NCBI RefSeq assembly: GCF_040954835.1
Contig: NC_090698.1
Location: 23,805,501 to 23,869,500 of the forward strand
DNA from: Lepisosteus oculatus
Taxonomy: Eukaryota > Chordata > Actinopteri > Semionotiformes > Lepisosteidae
DNA length: 64,000 nt
Direction: 5' to 3'
The translations under genes were made by a program, and so were the position numbers. Of the stretch, positions 23,141 through 34,879 are shown one piece after another. The notes under the pieces are model-generated. The model did not search any database and was not told where the DNA came from. It saw only the letters and a program-made list of their open reading frames with translations. Position 1 is the stretch's first letter; each line of letters starts with the position of its first letter.

Positions 23141-26100
23141 CTGCATTGGGATAAAAAAAAGATATTCACAATACAGTACACAGGCCACTTTCCCTCCAGA
23201 ACATTGAAAAGTGACCCTTATTTGAAATGATTTGAAGCTTTTACTATAGTGATGAATTTTACAACACATAGACACATGTCATCAGAAAGTACCTTAGGAA
23301 CTTAAGGAAACTTGATATTTAGTATAAGATGCAGTACATGCAATGAAACACTAAGAGAAAATTGAATTGTTTTTAATCAATTAACACATTAATCACCTAG
23401 ACATGGTAGTAGTGTAAAAAATGAAGAATGATGGGAAACAGCTGCAAATAGAGGGGAAGCTCATAAAAAAGGGCATTATTCTTTTAAAAGAGGAAGATAA
23501 ACTTTCAACTTCCAATTTTAATCACACATGCCAATGTAAACTAATATACTGATTATGAGGGAACAGCTACCTGCATTCCAGCCTCTTCCCTGTATTCATG
23601 GATGTAAGTGGCATTGTTGTAATGGAATTCACCCAATAAAAAATGTGTGTTTTCAATTACATTCTTAAATCCTAAATAAGTAGGTGTTAATGTAGAAAAA
23701 CCCTACATACAGTACCTCTACATTATTTCAAACAATACTCTTAAGTATTTTGTTATTAATGTGTGCTTGTCAATGTATGCTCCAAGGTATAGGGAATTTT
23801 GATAATTTTCTAAAAATTGTTCTGACAAACTTTCAATTTGAAGGTACTGATGGTATTTATTGTACTTGTTTAGTTGTATTACACACACAAATCTGATTGA
23901 ATCCTTAAGAAACAATCAGCCACCACCGTCTTCATGTGTGTCTAAATTTGTACTCATGAGCTAATTTTGTTTCACAGTTCTGTGGAAAACAAAAGAAAAT
24001 CTCACCATCGCCCCTTGAATTATGAAGTTTGCTAAGCCACCCACTTTCAGCATGGATTTAAACAATGTTTGATTTACACACAACTCATTTGCCTTTATAG
24101 AAAGAAAAAATGGCCATTGTGAGTTTTGAAATGGGTTTTATTTTACAGTGATCTTAAAGAAAGTTCTTGACAAAATCATAAACAAGCACTTATCATAGAA
24201 GGATACTTATAAGGTATTGAATATGGAGAGCTACTGTACATCGTGATAGCAAAGTGCTTCACAAGATTCACCATGAAAAAAATATTTTCCAGGAAATCTC
24301 CTGGTGTAGACAGCCAACATACAAGCTGCAAGTTTGACTGAAAGGATCTGGCCAATTCACAATAAAAATCCTTTGCTGCCACTGTTTTTTTTAAGTTTCC
24401 AATACACAACCAGTCTGATGGTATGTGAAAGCAAATGTTGTATTATTGCAAGCACTTTGGAAAATTATTTATTTATCCCCTTATTTCAAGAGGAGACAAA
24501 TAATTAAAAAAAAACACAAAAATGTTTTTTTTGCAATGCCAGAAAACACCCAATGCTAAAAAAGGTTTTCCATTATTTTTTTATTTTTACAGATTTTTAG
24601 ATTAAACTAAATTACAGCATTATGAGCTGGTTTCACAGACAGCGATAATATTTTAGTAAAAACATACAAAAACAAAAACAGAAATGGACAAACTTAGAAA
24701 AGGAACTAAGTTTGAAACCAACAAGATGCAACAAAAATTTAAAACCACCTGTGAAATTAAAGGTTTAACATACTAAATAAGTAAAACTGTCACGTTTTTG
24801 CTATCCGGCAGCTATCAGAGGGTGACTCATTTTGTAATAAACCAGATGTTTTGAATGTACACAAATATTTTGAACATTGTTTTTCCCCCATCATGGCCTA
24901 TTTATTAAATTTGCTTAACACAGACTTGGAAAATTAGATGCATCTGACGCACAACACTCTTTATTCTGGTTCTTATCACCGAACATAACTTCCTGTCAAT
25001 AAAAATCAGTTATTATCAGCTAGAGTGAAAGCAATGAGACCTTAAATCAACATTTTGTGTGTGCTACAAATGAAATCAAACCACAGATCTGTAGAATGAC
25101 TTCAAACTATCAACTCCAAGTGAAGTTCCTTTTCACAAAACACACTGTTCTGGTGAGCATCACCTGTGATTTGTAGATGTTTGTAAAACCACAACAGAAT
25201 GTACATGCACTAAGTAATTCCTTACCCTTATAATTATGTACTATACAATTACTGAATATTACCAAAAATCACAAGGAAAATTACATCTTCAGAAAATCTG
25301 ATGTTGGATTCACTAGAATAGTTAACATAAATTTTCTGAATTTACCTTGTTTGTAAACATGAAAATGAAGAGCTTAAAAGGAAATTTGAATAATGAATCC
25401 TACATCTGTTTTTACAAATCTAATATAAATCTACATAAACAACTATTATAATAACCTCTGCAAATTCATACGATTGCAGACGTGAACAAGTCATTTAGGG
25501 CAATATTTTCGTGACTATATTTAAACATGAATTACACATGGGTTTGACAACTCTGTTCATAAGCTTTAAAACAATACCAAAATCAGCTGTCTATGTTTAC
25601 CAGTGATGAGGATAAGGATGTCTGATAGTAAGGTGTGAGTCCAAAATGGGTCACCTTTGAACACCTCTGTTTTCTGAATGGTTAATCATTTGGATCCAGA
25701 AATAATAGTCCAATTATTCTCCCTTAGGCAAATATTTATGGATTTTTTTTATAAAAGCAAAGGGGGAGATGTCAAAAACAGACATATTTATAGATTTCAT
25801 ATGGAATGACCCTGTAATCTTGTTGTCATATAACATACAATAAATGGCACTTATATTCTGAATTTACCTTTCAAATAATCATGGTCAGTGCAAAATCTGC
25901 TGGTATATTTTATAAAATTAACAATCCCTGGAACATTAATGTTTCAAGAATGTTACACATGCTTTTAAAGACTAGGGACTACTCCAACAGTAGGTTGCTT
26001 GTTTATATCAGGTTCTCCAGAATTTGGCAAACAATAACATTTTTAATTATTTCAGGTAAATTTATATATGACTGTCATTCTTGTTATAAAATACAAAATG

Positions 26101-26630
26101 ACACAAATTACTCTAACAGTTCTGGATATATAATGTTTTATGTGTTTATAATATTCACATAACCACTGCAGAGCTTTAGAAGGATTAACACTGTCTATGT
26201 TTAGTACAGACTTGATAAAAAGCGTATCCTGTGTTTCTTATCTTATGTCACTAGAATTTTCAGTTTAATCAACTGCAAAGGCAAGACTGATCCCCAAAAT
26301 CTTTTAATTTCTACATGCGACGCACAAATAAGAGTTACACAAGTTGAGCAATCCGAGTTTAAAATTAGGGATTTGTTTAATCAGCATCAGACTGTTTCAT
26401 AAACTAATTGGCAATGTTTTCAGGTGAGCTTCTCAGGACTACTCGGTGGCACCATTTTGACTCCTACACATCTGATCAGGGATGTAATAATGATCATATC
26501 CTTCAACAAGTACGCTGCCCTGACTCATGTCTGTGTGGCTTTTAGTTTTATTATGACGCATAAAAACAAGTGTTTGTTTTTTACAGAAGGTAGGAAAGTT
26601 TCCAATTATGTTGTAATCCCAATTGGCTTT
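23141..26630. other. TTC33 intron 1, 3' part: nothing recognised
   Basis: Long AT-rich stretch with homopolymers. No exon-like frame with consistent splice sites, no recognised repeat. Confidence 0.5.
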
Positions 26631-26636
26631 CAAGTG

Positions 26637-27104
26637 CTACCCAGTGCAGCAGGAAATACAAAACCCGATGTTCTGCAACTCATGTTGACAAGCAACCACC
26701 ATTAATAAACAAAAATAAAATGCATAATCATTTTTACTAGCAAGACAGCTTGTCATCCCACTCCCTTCTAGTGGCAGATCTGTCCACTCCATTTGATATT
26801 CAGTTCCAACACTCCTATAATTTACCGTAAAACTAATTTCGTAATGAAGACCAGGAACTCTGTCCCAGATGAAAGAGAAACGCTCAATATGATCAATACA
26901 ATAAAAAATGTGTTGAACCAACACAATGCAGTTTTCCAAACCAACATTCCTAATCTGAAGCCAACTGGAATCAATGTTCTGAAAATCAAAGGCTCCAGAT
27001 GATTCAAACAGTACCAGGAGAAAAAAAGCATAACCCGTAACAGCAATGCAGTTTTCTTTTACAGGAGTTTTTTCTGGAGTAGAAGTGGAAGGCCAGCGAT
27101 CCAC
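26637..27104 (-). other. Unrecognised 155-codon open frame inside TTC33 intron 1
   Basis: An open frame without an ATG near its start (it opens with GTG) encodes RWPSTSTPEKTPVKENC, then aromatic- and hydrophobic-rich sequence ending CISCCTG. Overlapping frames on the same strand are also long and hydrophobic. I recognise no domain. It may be a fossil of a transposon or retrocopy, or chance in a locally GC-richer patch; no splice sites tie it to TTC33. Confidence 0.2.
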
Positions 27105-27267
27105 AAATGAGATGAATTCGCATTTCTGAGGGTCCTGAGGGGGTTCTTGTGCAGTGTAGAGGGTTTTGAGATGGATAGTCCCCCAGATTTAAAATAAAAA
27201 ATGAATACAAATTATATTTCTCTTTAAAAAAAGGAGCTCATACATGATTCTTGTATATATACATTGC

Positions 27268-27302
27268 AATACGGTATATATATATACAGTATATATACGG
27301 TA
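27268..27302. repeat. AT-rich palindromic simple repeat
   Basis: Alternating TA runs with two CGGTAT interruptions form partly self-complementary sequence. No further function suggested. Confidence 0.6.
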
Positions 27303-27406
27303 TTGCCATTGATTAATTACATATCTATACCAAAGGGAAATAAAATTTTCTTGGCTATAGTGTAAACTGGACAGGTTTGCCATAGTATATTTCAGAAATA
27401 TATATA

Positions 27407-27480
27407 GGAACAAGTAATAGGTTTATTCCAAGCTGAAAAAAGAACAAAGAAAACACAACCTTCGGCTGTGGAGCCTTATT
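27407..27480 (-). mobile_element. Short Penelope-like fragment with target duplication
   Basis: The plus strand reads GGAACAAGTAATAGG, TTTATTCCAAGCTGAA, AACACAACCTTCGGCTGTGG and AGCC. It is flanked by direct repeats TTCAGAAATATATATA at 27391-27406 and 27479-27494. About 75 bp, no coding capacity. Confidence 0.6.
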
Positions 27481-27680
27481 CAGAAATATATATATATACT
27501 ATTTACTGCAGTAACATTCCCATGGAATGAATTTGGAGAGCAAAAATGTTAGTTTTCGATGCACTAAAATAACAATTAAAAGTAATTTATTAACTTTATG
27601 ATTCATGCATTCTGCTGTGGTTTCCACAACTTTGCAGAGAAACTCCACAGAGGCTTTTTCAAAGATCATTCTGATAAAGC

Positions 27681-27734
27681 AGTTTGTTGCAGTTTGTTGC
27701 AGTCTGTTGCAGTCTGTTGCAGTCTGTTGCAGTG
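27681..27734. repeat. Tandem repeat, 10-bp unit
   Basis: Five copies of AGTYTGTTGC (two with T, three with C at the fourth base) and a partial sixth. The two-then-three pattern of the variant base suggests recent stepwise duplication. Confidence 0.9.
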
Positions 27735-27739
27735 TTACA

Positions 27740-30700
27740 CTGAAAAGGTCTTTTCAACCTTGAGTAAGCAGAAAGGGTCACACTTTCTGTGCAGTCCAAG
27801 CCAGGAGTTCTCAATCACATCCAAACTACACACCTGCAGTTTTTTCTTCCAGTCAACTCTCAGCTACACAATTGAACCCATCATAATAATAGGATTAATT
27901 TGAACTGTTTGAGTGTTTTCAGCTCTATAATATGTTTCAGATTTCCTTTTAACTACTGTATTTCATATGTAAAATAAAATTCCAAATATATGAGTTAAAA
28001 ATAAATTTGCAAGCATTGCAACCAAGCAACTTGTTAGGTCAATTAAGACGTTAGGTAATTAAGCTTGGCTGGAAAACAAGCAGGTATGTGTGGTGCTTCA
28101 AGACCAGGACTGGGACTTTTTTTTCTTATTATAACTAGTTGTACTGATGAAGGTTTGATTGCAGAAACATGTTGATGTATTTTCCTTTTGCCAAAAAAGA
28201 TGGAAAATAAATTATGTTGAAGGGGTGTAGGGTTGAATTGCCTAGCTTTTTGATGGAGCCTGCACAATATATTGTTTCAAATCTCTCTAGATAATTACAT
28301 CATTTCCTAATTGTTTAATAAAAAATCCTAACATGGAAATCATTTGCTGTTAGGAATATTTTGCATGCCTTAGAATTTTTATTTTGCAACAATTCTAATA
28401 CCAAATTCTTAGTGTTATGAGGATAGCGTAATAGCGTAAAGATCCCCAAATGAATATTACAATTGCACTTTTAGGTGCTGCACAAAATGATAAAAATAAA
28501 TGAATGAACAGGAAAACCAACCTTTGAAAGATTGTGTGTTACTGCCCTGAAGACACTGGTTTTCATTTGTATTGAAACAGTTGTCACAGGGATGAAAACA
28601 TAGGTTTAAAAAAGGAAAAATCCTTTATCTTAGAAAAATGTGTTATATTGCAAAATATATTCATAAAAAAAAGTATACTACTTTAAATATGTAATAAACC
28701 AAGGTCAATGGGGAACAGCAATGATTCTTAAAGTACTGTTGTGAAGTCACAGTCAACAGCTGTAAAACATGCTAAAGCTTGGTTAGTTTCTTGTATAACC
28801 TCATATGTACTATGCTTAATGCCTTTCAGAATGTTTTTTTACAAATGTTTGATCTTCTGATCTGCAACACATTCCAAAACTGTGTCCTTTAGCGCATATT
28901 TTACACATTTCACTAAAACTGATTTAAAAGTATAAAATAAAAGAACATCAACATAGATTTGGTTAGAAAGCACTGAAATGTGTTTTTTTGTTGTGTTGTA
29001 CCTCTTAAAATACAGGGGTATCAGAAATATTTCGATTTAGATCATCAACTAGCACTATAATAAACACTGCATAATGCAGTTTAAGGCACATGTTTTTATA
29101 CTTTGAGGATAATTATTACCCAATTGCTTTTCCTTGAAGTCTGTTAGTCAGCTCTAGTGAGAGAGAAACATATTCAACATGATCATTACTTGGACTCCAA
29201 ATGCAAAGACAATGACCGTGCGATTAACCCTTCTTACTAAGCGATACCTGTTTTTAATCTAGAGTAACACAGTTCTTGTTTTCAGCTATCACTCTTCCCA
29301 GAATGGAATATGCCAAGTATGAAATTAGCTTCAAAACTGTTCCACTGAATCCTCACAGCTGGTCTTACTCAGCTTTGATTCATTATTAAATAATCTCATG
29401 GAAAACAAATATCCAGAGGCTGAACAAAGTCACTTCAACAACCAAACCCATCTGAAACAATGAGGCCCTTATCTAATCTTACTTCTACATTTTTGATGTG
29501 ATATGCTGGTTTATTTGCATTATCTAGGCTGATAAGAAGAAAATCTAAATATAAATTCTACTATAAAATCCAATGAATTAACGTGTCCTTAATGGTAATG
29601 TTTAAAATAAGCTGTTTTAGTTTGTGATCAGTATGTATATATTAATAATTGGAATAACAGCATTATAGTAAAAACCATGAATGGCTGGCACAGATATTTC
29701 TAGTAGGACAAAGAAAGGGTTAAATTATTGCATTACGAAGAAAACCATGCTTACGTATTGTCTGGATATTGCTGGTCTTCAGGATTGCAACCCATTTCCA
29801 GTGCAGAACAAATATGTTCCAAGAACAGGTTTCATTGGAATGCTTTCACAAAGAATAGTCAAGCCTGTGTGTGCTGAAATGGCTTCATTTTAATTGCACA
29901 GCCTAGTCCTAGGAGAGTTCTGATGCTCTGACTCTCTTTGTCATGGAGCAAGTTTTGGGCCATTATATGGTTATGGTGTCCTTTGCTCATCAGAAACCTA
30001 CAGAGGAACTACACATCCATTCAAGGAGTGCCATCTTAGTACAAATAACACATAAACAAAAAGGAAGCAAAGCCAATTTCCTGACATGAGCCCAATTGAA
30101 TGTTAAAAATATGAAGATATACTTCATCAACCAATTCTCTATGAAAGTTTCCAACCAAAACCCTTTTCCCCCATATCATGGTTTTGCCTAGAATGAGCTG
30201 CAGGTCCATTGGCTGTTTCTTTGATTAACGTATTTACATTGATATTGATTAAGGTGGAACCCCAACTTGTTTTTAAATTAGTTAAATATTTAGATACGAA
30301 TTATGTTTTCTAGATATATCCAAAATGTTCTTTGTAAAGATTGTGGTTGTGTATTTACTTATACTTAGTTTAATATAGAGATAATTACTGCATACAAACA
30401 TACAGTGTATTAGCCATGGTTTTCTTGACTTCTGTATTTTGTTCTCTTTGAAAAATAAAATGTTCTGAAATCAACGTAAAAAAAGCAAACAATTCAAATT
30501 AGATAAAAAGTTTAAACACACATTTGAAAACACACTAACCCACGTTAATGGCTAATCAATTCCCACACCTACATAAAGAACAATAGATTAATAAAACGAA
30601 AAGGCCATTCTAATTAGTTTTTATGGCACAATAACTCTCTCCACCCTCTTCCTCTGTCAACATTTGTCTAACATATCACAGGCCATGAGATTATAATCAG

Positions 30701-31600
30701 CTCCTAATAAAGTGATATTAACTGTTCTAGTACAAACCCTTGCGAGTCTTTCCTGTAAAGATTCAAAGTGAACGCAGTGAACTCACCATTAATTTGTACT
30801 GTCTCGTCAAAACAAGGACCGGAAATGCCATTTCAGACACAGTGTTCTTGCTTCAGTAGATGTGTGAATATTGCTATACAAACGTGCTGATTATACCAGA
30901 TTGAAGTCATTTCCAAATTTAAACCTTGATGTTCTTGCTATATGATTCATACCTTTACTGACATTTGTTTTGCAATTTTTCTCCTTAAATCAAGGAAGTA
31001 CTTGAAACCAATGAATTGGTATCTCTTTATTTTGTGGCTTTTTATGTTTTCTTGCATTTTGTTTCAATGATGAATATGTTTTTAGTACTGGAGCTAGCTT
31101 ACACACAGAAGAGAGTATTCATAAATCACAGCCTTGAGACAAGATAAACTATTATGTACTGAATTTAATTGCTAAGTTGAATGAGGAATTACATCACAGT
31201 GTTTTGGGTGCTGTAAATCTGAAGAGTTACCATAAGGAAATTCCTATCTGTATCAAAAACAGAAATATAATTCAACAAACGGTTACAGTGGTGTTCATAA
31301 ATTTATTTTCAAGGCTGAAGAACAGGCAGACACATGGAGGCTTTAACTAAACTCACGTCAAGTAAATAAGAAAATGCATTACTCTTGTAAAGCAGTTAAA
31401 CAGAAAGACAATCTGCTGTACAAAAAAGGAAAGCTCATGAGCACAGAACTAAGGCTGCTCTAATCTTCCACAACAGTTTGTTTAAACTGTTGGTGTGTCA
31501 CTTTATTGTTCGTTTGACTAAGGCAAATAATGACCTTTGTATGTGCAGACAGTGCACAAATATCTAAGTTTTGACTGGCCGAACATGTATAATGGCAATG
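27740..31600. other. TTC33 intron 1, middle part: nothing recognised
   Basis: AT-rich intronic DNA. No exon, RNA gene or confident repeat; a few weak palindromes. A GATGAAGG..CAGAAACATGTTGATG string near 28145-28180 faintly resembles the Penelope-like block but is too degraded to call. Confidence 0.45.
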
Positions 31601-31607
31601 TAAAAGA

Positions 31608-31830
31608 TTTAGATAGATAAGACTTTATTGATCCCAAGGGAAACTGATGTGTTATAGCAGCCCAGCCGAAGACAAGCAAAAACAGAAATCAGAATTGCTG
31701 AAAAATTATACAAAATAAATATAAAATAAATAAAAAAAATTAATACATAGGGTTGTGCAAAATATGATGATCATAGTCACTGTAAAAAACAATAGAATAT
31801 GTGCAAAATGTGCATAGGTTTATACAGATC
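31608..31830 (-). mobile_element. LINE 3' tail fragment of the GATAGATAAGACTTTATTGAT type
   Basis: TAGATAAGACTTTATTGATC followed by CCAAGGGAAACTGATGTGTT and AGCAGCCCAGCC is a widespread fish non-LTR 3' end. The following A-rich and GTGCAAAA words fit its 3' UTR. No ORF remnant. Confidence 0.5.
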
Positions 31831-31991
31831 TTTATACAGATTATACTCTATTAATATGTAGAAATATTTTTCTACATTATTTTTTCATATTGTTTATCTA
31901 ATCTCTAGTACAATAAAGCAAACTGACCTACATCAGTGCTTTACAATAATTGCTAGATAATGAGTAGTTAGCTCATTTCATATTTCAAAAA

Positions 31992-32213
31992 TCAAAAATC
32001 CATTTGTGTTAATATGTTAAAGGTTATGTCATGGTTTAAGCTTGTTTTTTTTTCTCTTGAAGGCGGTGACCCTATATCAATTATAGAAGGAGCAATGATT
32101 GCATCAAAATCATCTGCTTTTATTTTTGCCTTTACAGGAACATTTTGTTTCATTTCAGTTTGCGCAGTTTTTTTCTTAAACTGCCCGAATAGTTTTACAC
32201 AGAGATTATACAT
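31992..32213 (-). other. Short coding-like open frame, unrecognised
   Basis: A 73-codon frame encodes FKKKTAQTEMKQNVPVKAKI then KADDFDAIIAPSIIDIGSPP and a lysine-rich end. The mix of acidic and proline-containing segments is more protein-like than its neighbours. No match recognised and no exon junctions assigned; it could be a transposon or retrocopy remnant. Confidence 0.2.
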
Positions 32214-32929
32214 ATTGTATATCGTTCATTTTTTTCAAGTTGTAAAATTGTTTCAAACCTCCTGTGCAAACCAACACTGCCAACTTTCCATATAAATATC
32301 ATCAAAACAGACTCCTGCTTCTTGTACAAATTTTACTTATGCAAAAGAAATGTGGACTGACTCTTGCCCAATCAGGCGCTGGGCATGTACATACTATACA
32401 ATCCCTGCGGAAACACTTAACTTCCAACAACCTGATCTGCCAATGCTTTATCAGCGGCTGAGGAAAAAAACATAAAACTGCAATAAAATGATACAGATCA
32501 CAGACTACTTCAATCCATAACGGTAGCTCACTCTAAAAACCAACAACCCCTAATCTAATTAATTTCCTTTAAAATGATTTGAGAGCAGCAATATATTTTT
32601 GTAACATCCACCACTACTTAGAATCCCAAGTCAGTGATGAGTTTCTGTTTCTAGGAATTTATGTAAATGAAACTGAAAATATTTCTGCCACTGAGATTTT
32701 GGGACTGGGTATTTTTTTTGTGCGTGGGGGGTAACAAAAGGGATGCTTCTTTGAAGAAATAAAGACTCTGTTGGCAGATATTTGGCACTGGCTCCCACCA
32801 ACAAAAAAAATGCCTCTAACCTCATCTTTTACAACACTCCCAGGATGGTCTATAAATAAAGAGTAAGAGTGAGTTGGTTGCTGGAGTAGGAGTTTTGTCA
32901 GGATTCCCAGTTACATAGCCCATCTGTTA

Positions 32930-33115
32930 GAAAGAACATAAGGGCATTAGGATATAAACGAAAGGCCATTTGGCCCACTTAGCCCATTTGATAGTGGTCA
33001 ATATTCTCCCAAATCCCACGCTGTAAGGAGAGTTAAGGAAGTACCGCAGGCTTTTATGTCTACACATCTTTACAACTCTCTGAGACAAGCTGTTTTTACA
33101 GCATTTATTCAATTT
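32930..33115 (-). mobile_element. CR1-like LINE 3' end fragment, reverse orientation
   Basis: The plus strand reads AGAACATAAGGGCATTAGGA, AAAGGCCATTTGGCCCACTT and, further on, CTTTACAACTCTCTGAGACA. This is the complement of the familiar CR1 3' end (GGCC..ATGGCC followed by TTATGTTCT). Heavily diverged. Confidence 0.55.
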
Positions 33116-33154
33116 TAGCTGTTTAGAAAGATATTGCTTACAATAGAAAGTGCT

Positions 33155-33761
33155 AGAAAGTTTGTGAACCCTTTAGAACTGTCTGAATTTCTGCATAACT
33201 TTGACCTAAAATGTGATCAGATCTTCATCTAAGTCATAAAAATAGATAAGAAGAACCCAATTAAACAAATAACACACAAAGGGATATACTTTTTTTCATT
33301 CATTTATTGATCAAAATGATCCAACCTTAAATGTCTTTAAGGAAAAAGCATGTGAACCTCTAGGATTATCAGTTCAGTTAAGGGGATAATTAGAGTCAGG
33401 AGTGTCAATCAATGGGATGACAATGAGGTGTGAGTTTCGGTGGCCCTGCCCTATTTAAAAAATATAACCTGAGTCTTCACTACCAAAGTCTGGTCGTTAC
33501 CACATAGGTTTGTGAACGCATGCCATGCCTTGTTCAAAAGACACTTCTGAGGACCTCAGAAAAAGAGTTGGTGAGGCTGGAAAAGGTTACAAAATGATTT
33601 CTAAAGACTTTGGGCTTCACCAATCCACTGTAAGGCAGATAGGGTACAAATGGAGAAAATTGAACATCATTGTTACTCTCCCCAGGAGCATTATTAATAT
33701 TTTAGGTCAAATTTATGCAGAAATTAAGAAAATTCTTTCTAGGACCACTGTAAATAGGTGG
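33155..33761 (+). mobile_element. Tc1-like transposon, 5' part only
   Basis: A terminal region with GAAAGTTTGTGAACCCTTTA and GAATTTCTGCATAACTTTGA, then a typical long 5' UTR and the beginning of a transposase. It is cut at about 33761 by a SINE and no 3' half is found beyond it. Confidence 0.7.
33525..33690 (+). pseudogene. N-terminal DNA-binding part of a Tc1-like transposase
   Basis: The frame from ATG at 33525 gives MPCSKDTSEDLRKRVGEAGK, then GYKMISKDFGLHQSTVRQI and YKWRKLN..TLPRS. This is the first helix-turn-helix of fish Tc1 transposases in order, with a short internal deletion relative to the usual EAHQAGKGY. The reading then runs into unrelated sequence and the SINE. No catalytic domain. 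Confidence 0.8.
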
Positions 33762-34088
33762 AAGTGGTTAGCAATGCTGGGAACCTGGGTGCTGGGAACC
33801 TGGGTTCCGTTCTGGGGTTTGTGTGTGTTCTTTCTGTGTACTGGGTTTCCTCTGGGTTCTGGTTTCCTCCCACAGTCCATAGACATACTGTTAGCATAAC
33901 TGGCTTCTGGAAAAACTGGCCTTGGTGTGAGTCTGTGCATGTCTGTGTCTGTGTGTGTCCTGCGACAGATTTGCGTCCCATCCAGGGTGTACCCTGCGTT
34001 GTGCCCGCTGCTCGCCGGGATAGGCTCTGGCTCCCCCACAACCCTGAATTAGAAGAAGTGGTTAGAAAATGGATGGATGCTTACTGCT
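33762..34088 (+). mobile_element. tRNA-derived fish SINE with ATGGATGGATG tail
   Basis: The head carries TGGTTAGCAATGCTGG. The body has GGTTTCCTCCCACAGTCCAT, GACATACTGTTAGC, ACTGGCCTTGGTGTGAGTCT, CCATCCAGGGTGTACCCTGC and GCCGGGATAGGCTCTGGCTC. The tail is GTGGTTAGAAAATGGATGG. It appears to have inserted into or replaced the middle of the Tc1 copy just before it. The region just after the head is a duplicated GGGAACCTGGGT. Confidence 0.8.
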
Positions 34089-34393
34089 AAATCTAAACCA
34101 AGACAGAGCATTTAGTCAAAACTGAAAGTGAAGACAGTTATTTTTCATGGCAAAAATATGAATTGGTAACTGGAAACAGCGCAGTTGCTATAAATGCAAA
34201 TGATAGGAAGTGTATCTAAAAAAAGAAAACTACAAAAATTCAAGGGAATATGTCCTTCAAATCAAAATGTATGAAAATATTGTCAGTTTCCTTTCTAATT
34301 CTGATAGCAACACTTGCTGAGAGTGACACTACTAAATCTAGACCATAATTCACACAAAGTGGGAAGTGAAGATGGATACCGTTTATGTTAAAA

Positions 34394-34396
34394 ATA

Positions 34397-34438
<42 letters not shown>

Positions 34439-34873
34439 TGCTTGCACTTATATAGCGCTTTTCTGGACACTCCACTCAAAGCGCTTTACAGGTAATGGGG
34501 ACTCCCCTCCACCACCACCAATGTGCAGCATCCACCTGGATGATGCAACGGCAGTCATAGTGCACCAGAACACTCACCACACATCAGCTATTAGTGGGGA
34601 GGAGAGCAGAGAGTAATGAAGCAAATTCATAGATGGGGATTATTAGGAGGCCATGATTGGTAAGGGCCAATGGGAAATTTGGCCAGGACACCAGGGTTAT
34701 ACCCCTACTCCTTTCGAGAAGCGCCCTGGGATTTTTAATGACCAGAGAGAGTCAGGACCTCGGTTTTACGTCTCATCCGAAGGACGGCACCTGTTTACAG
34801 TATAGTGTCCCCATCAGGCTTACACCTGCTTAGCTTCAATGGGTTGCCAGTTGAGCTGCAGGGTGATATGGCT
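34394..34873 (-). mobile_element. 5S/L2-type SINE, nearly complete but internally deleted
   Basis: Read on the minus strand, a 5S-rRNA-like start (CATATCACCCTGCAG, GAAGCTAAGCAGGTG) jumps directly into the body (GATGGGGACACTATACTG). The segment with the 5S box-C-like GGATG.GAGACC.CCTGGG is missing compared with the copy at 54836-55386. The L2-like tail (GTAAAGCGCTTTGAGTGGAG, AGCGCTATATAAGTGCAAGC) ends in an (ATT)n tract at 34397-34438. Confidence 0.85.
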
Positions 34874-34879
34874 GTCTAA

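Noticed and set aside
27661..27734. CRISPR-like array
   Set aside because: Units are 10 bp with no spacers, and the context is a vertebrate intron; it is a simple tandem repeat.
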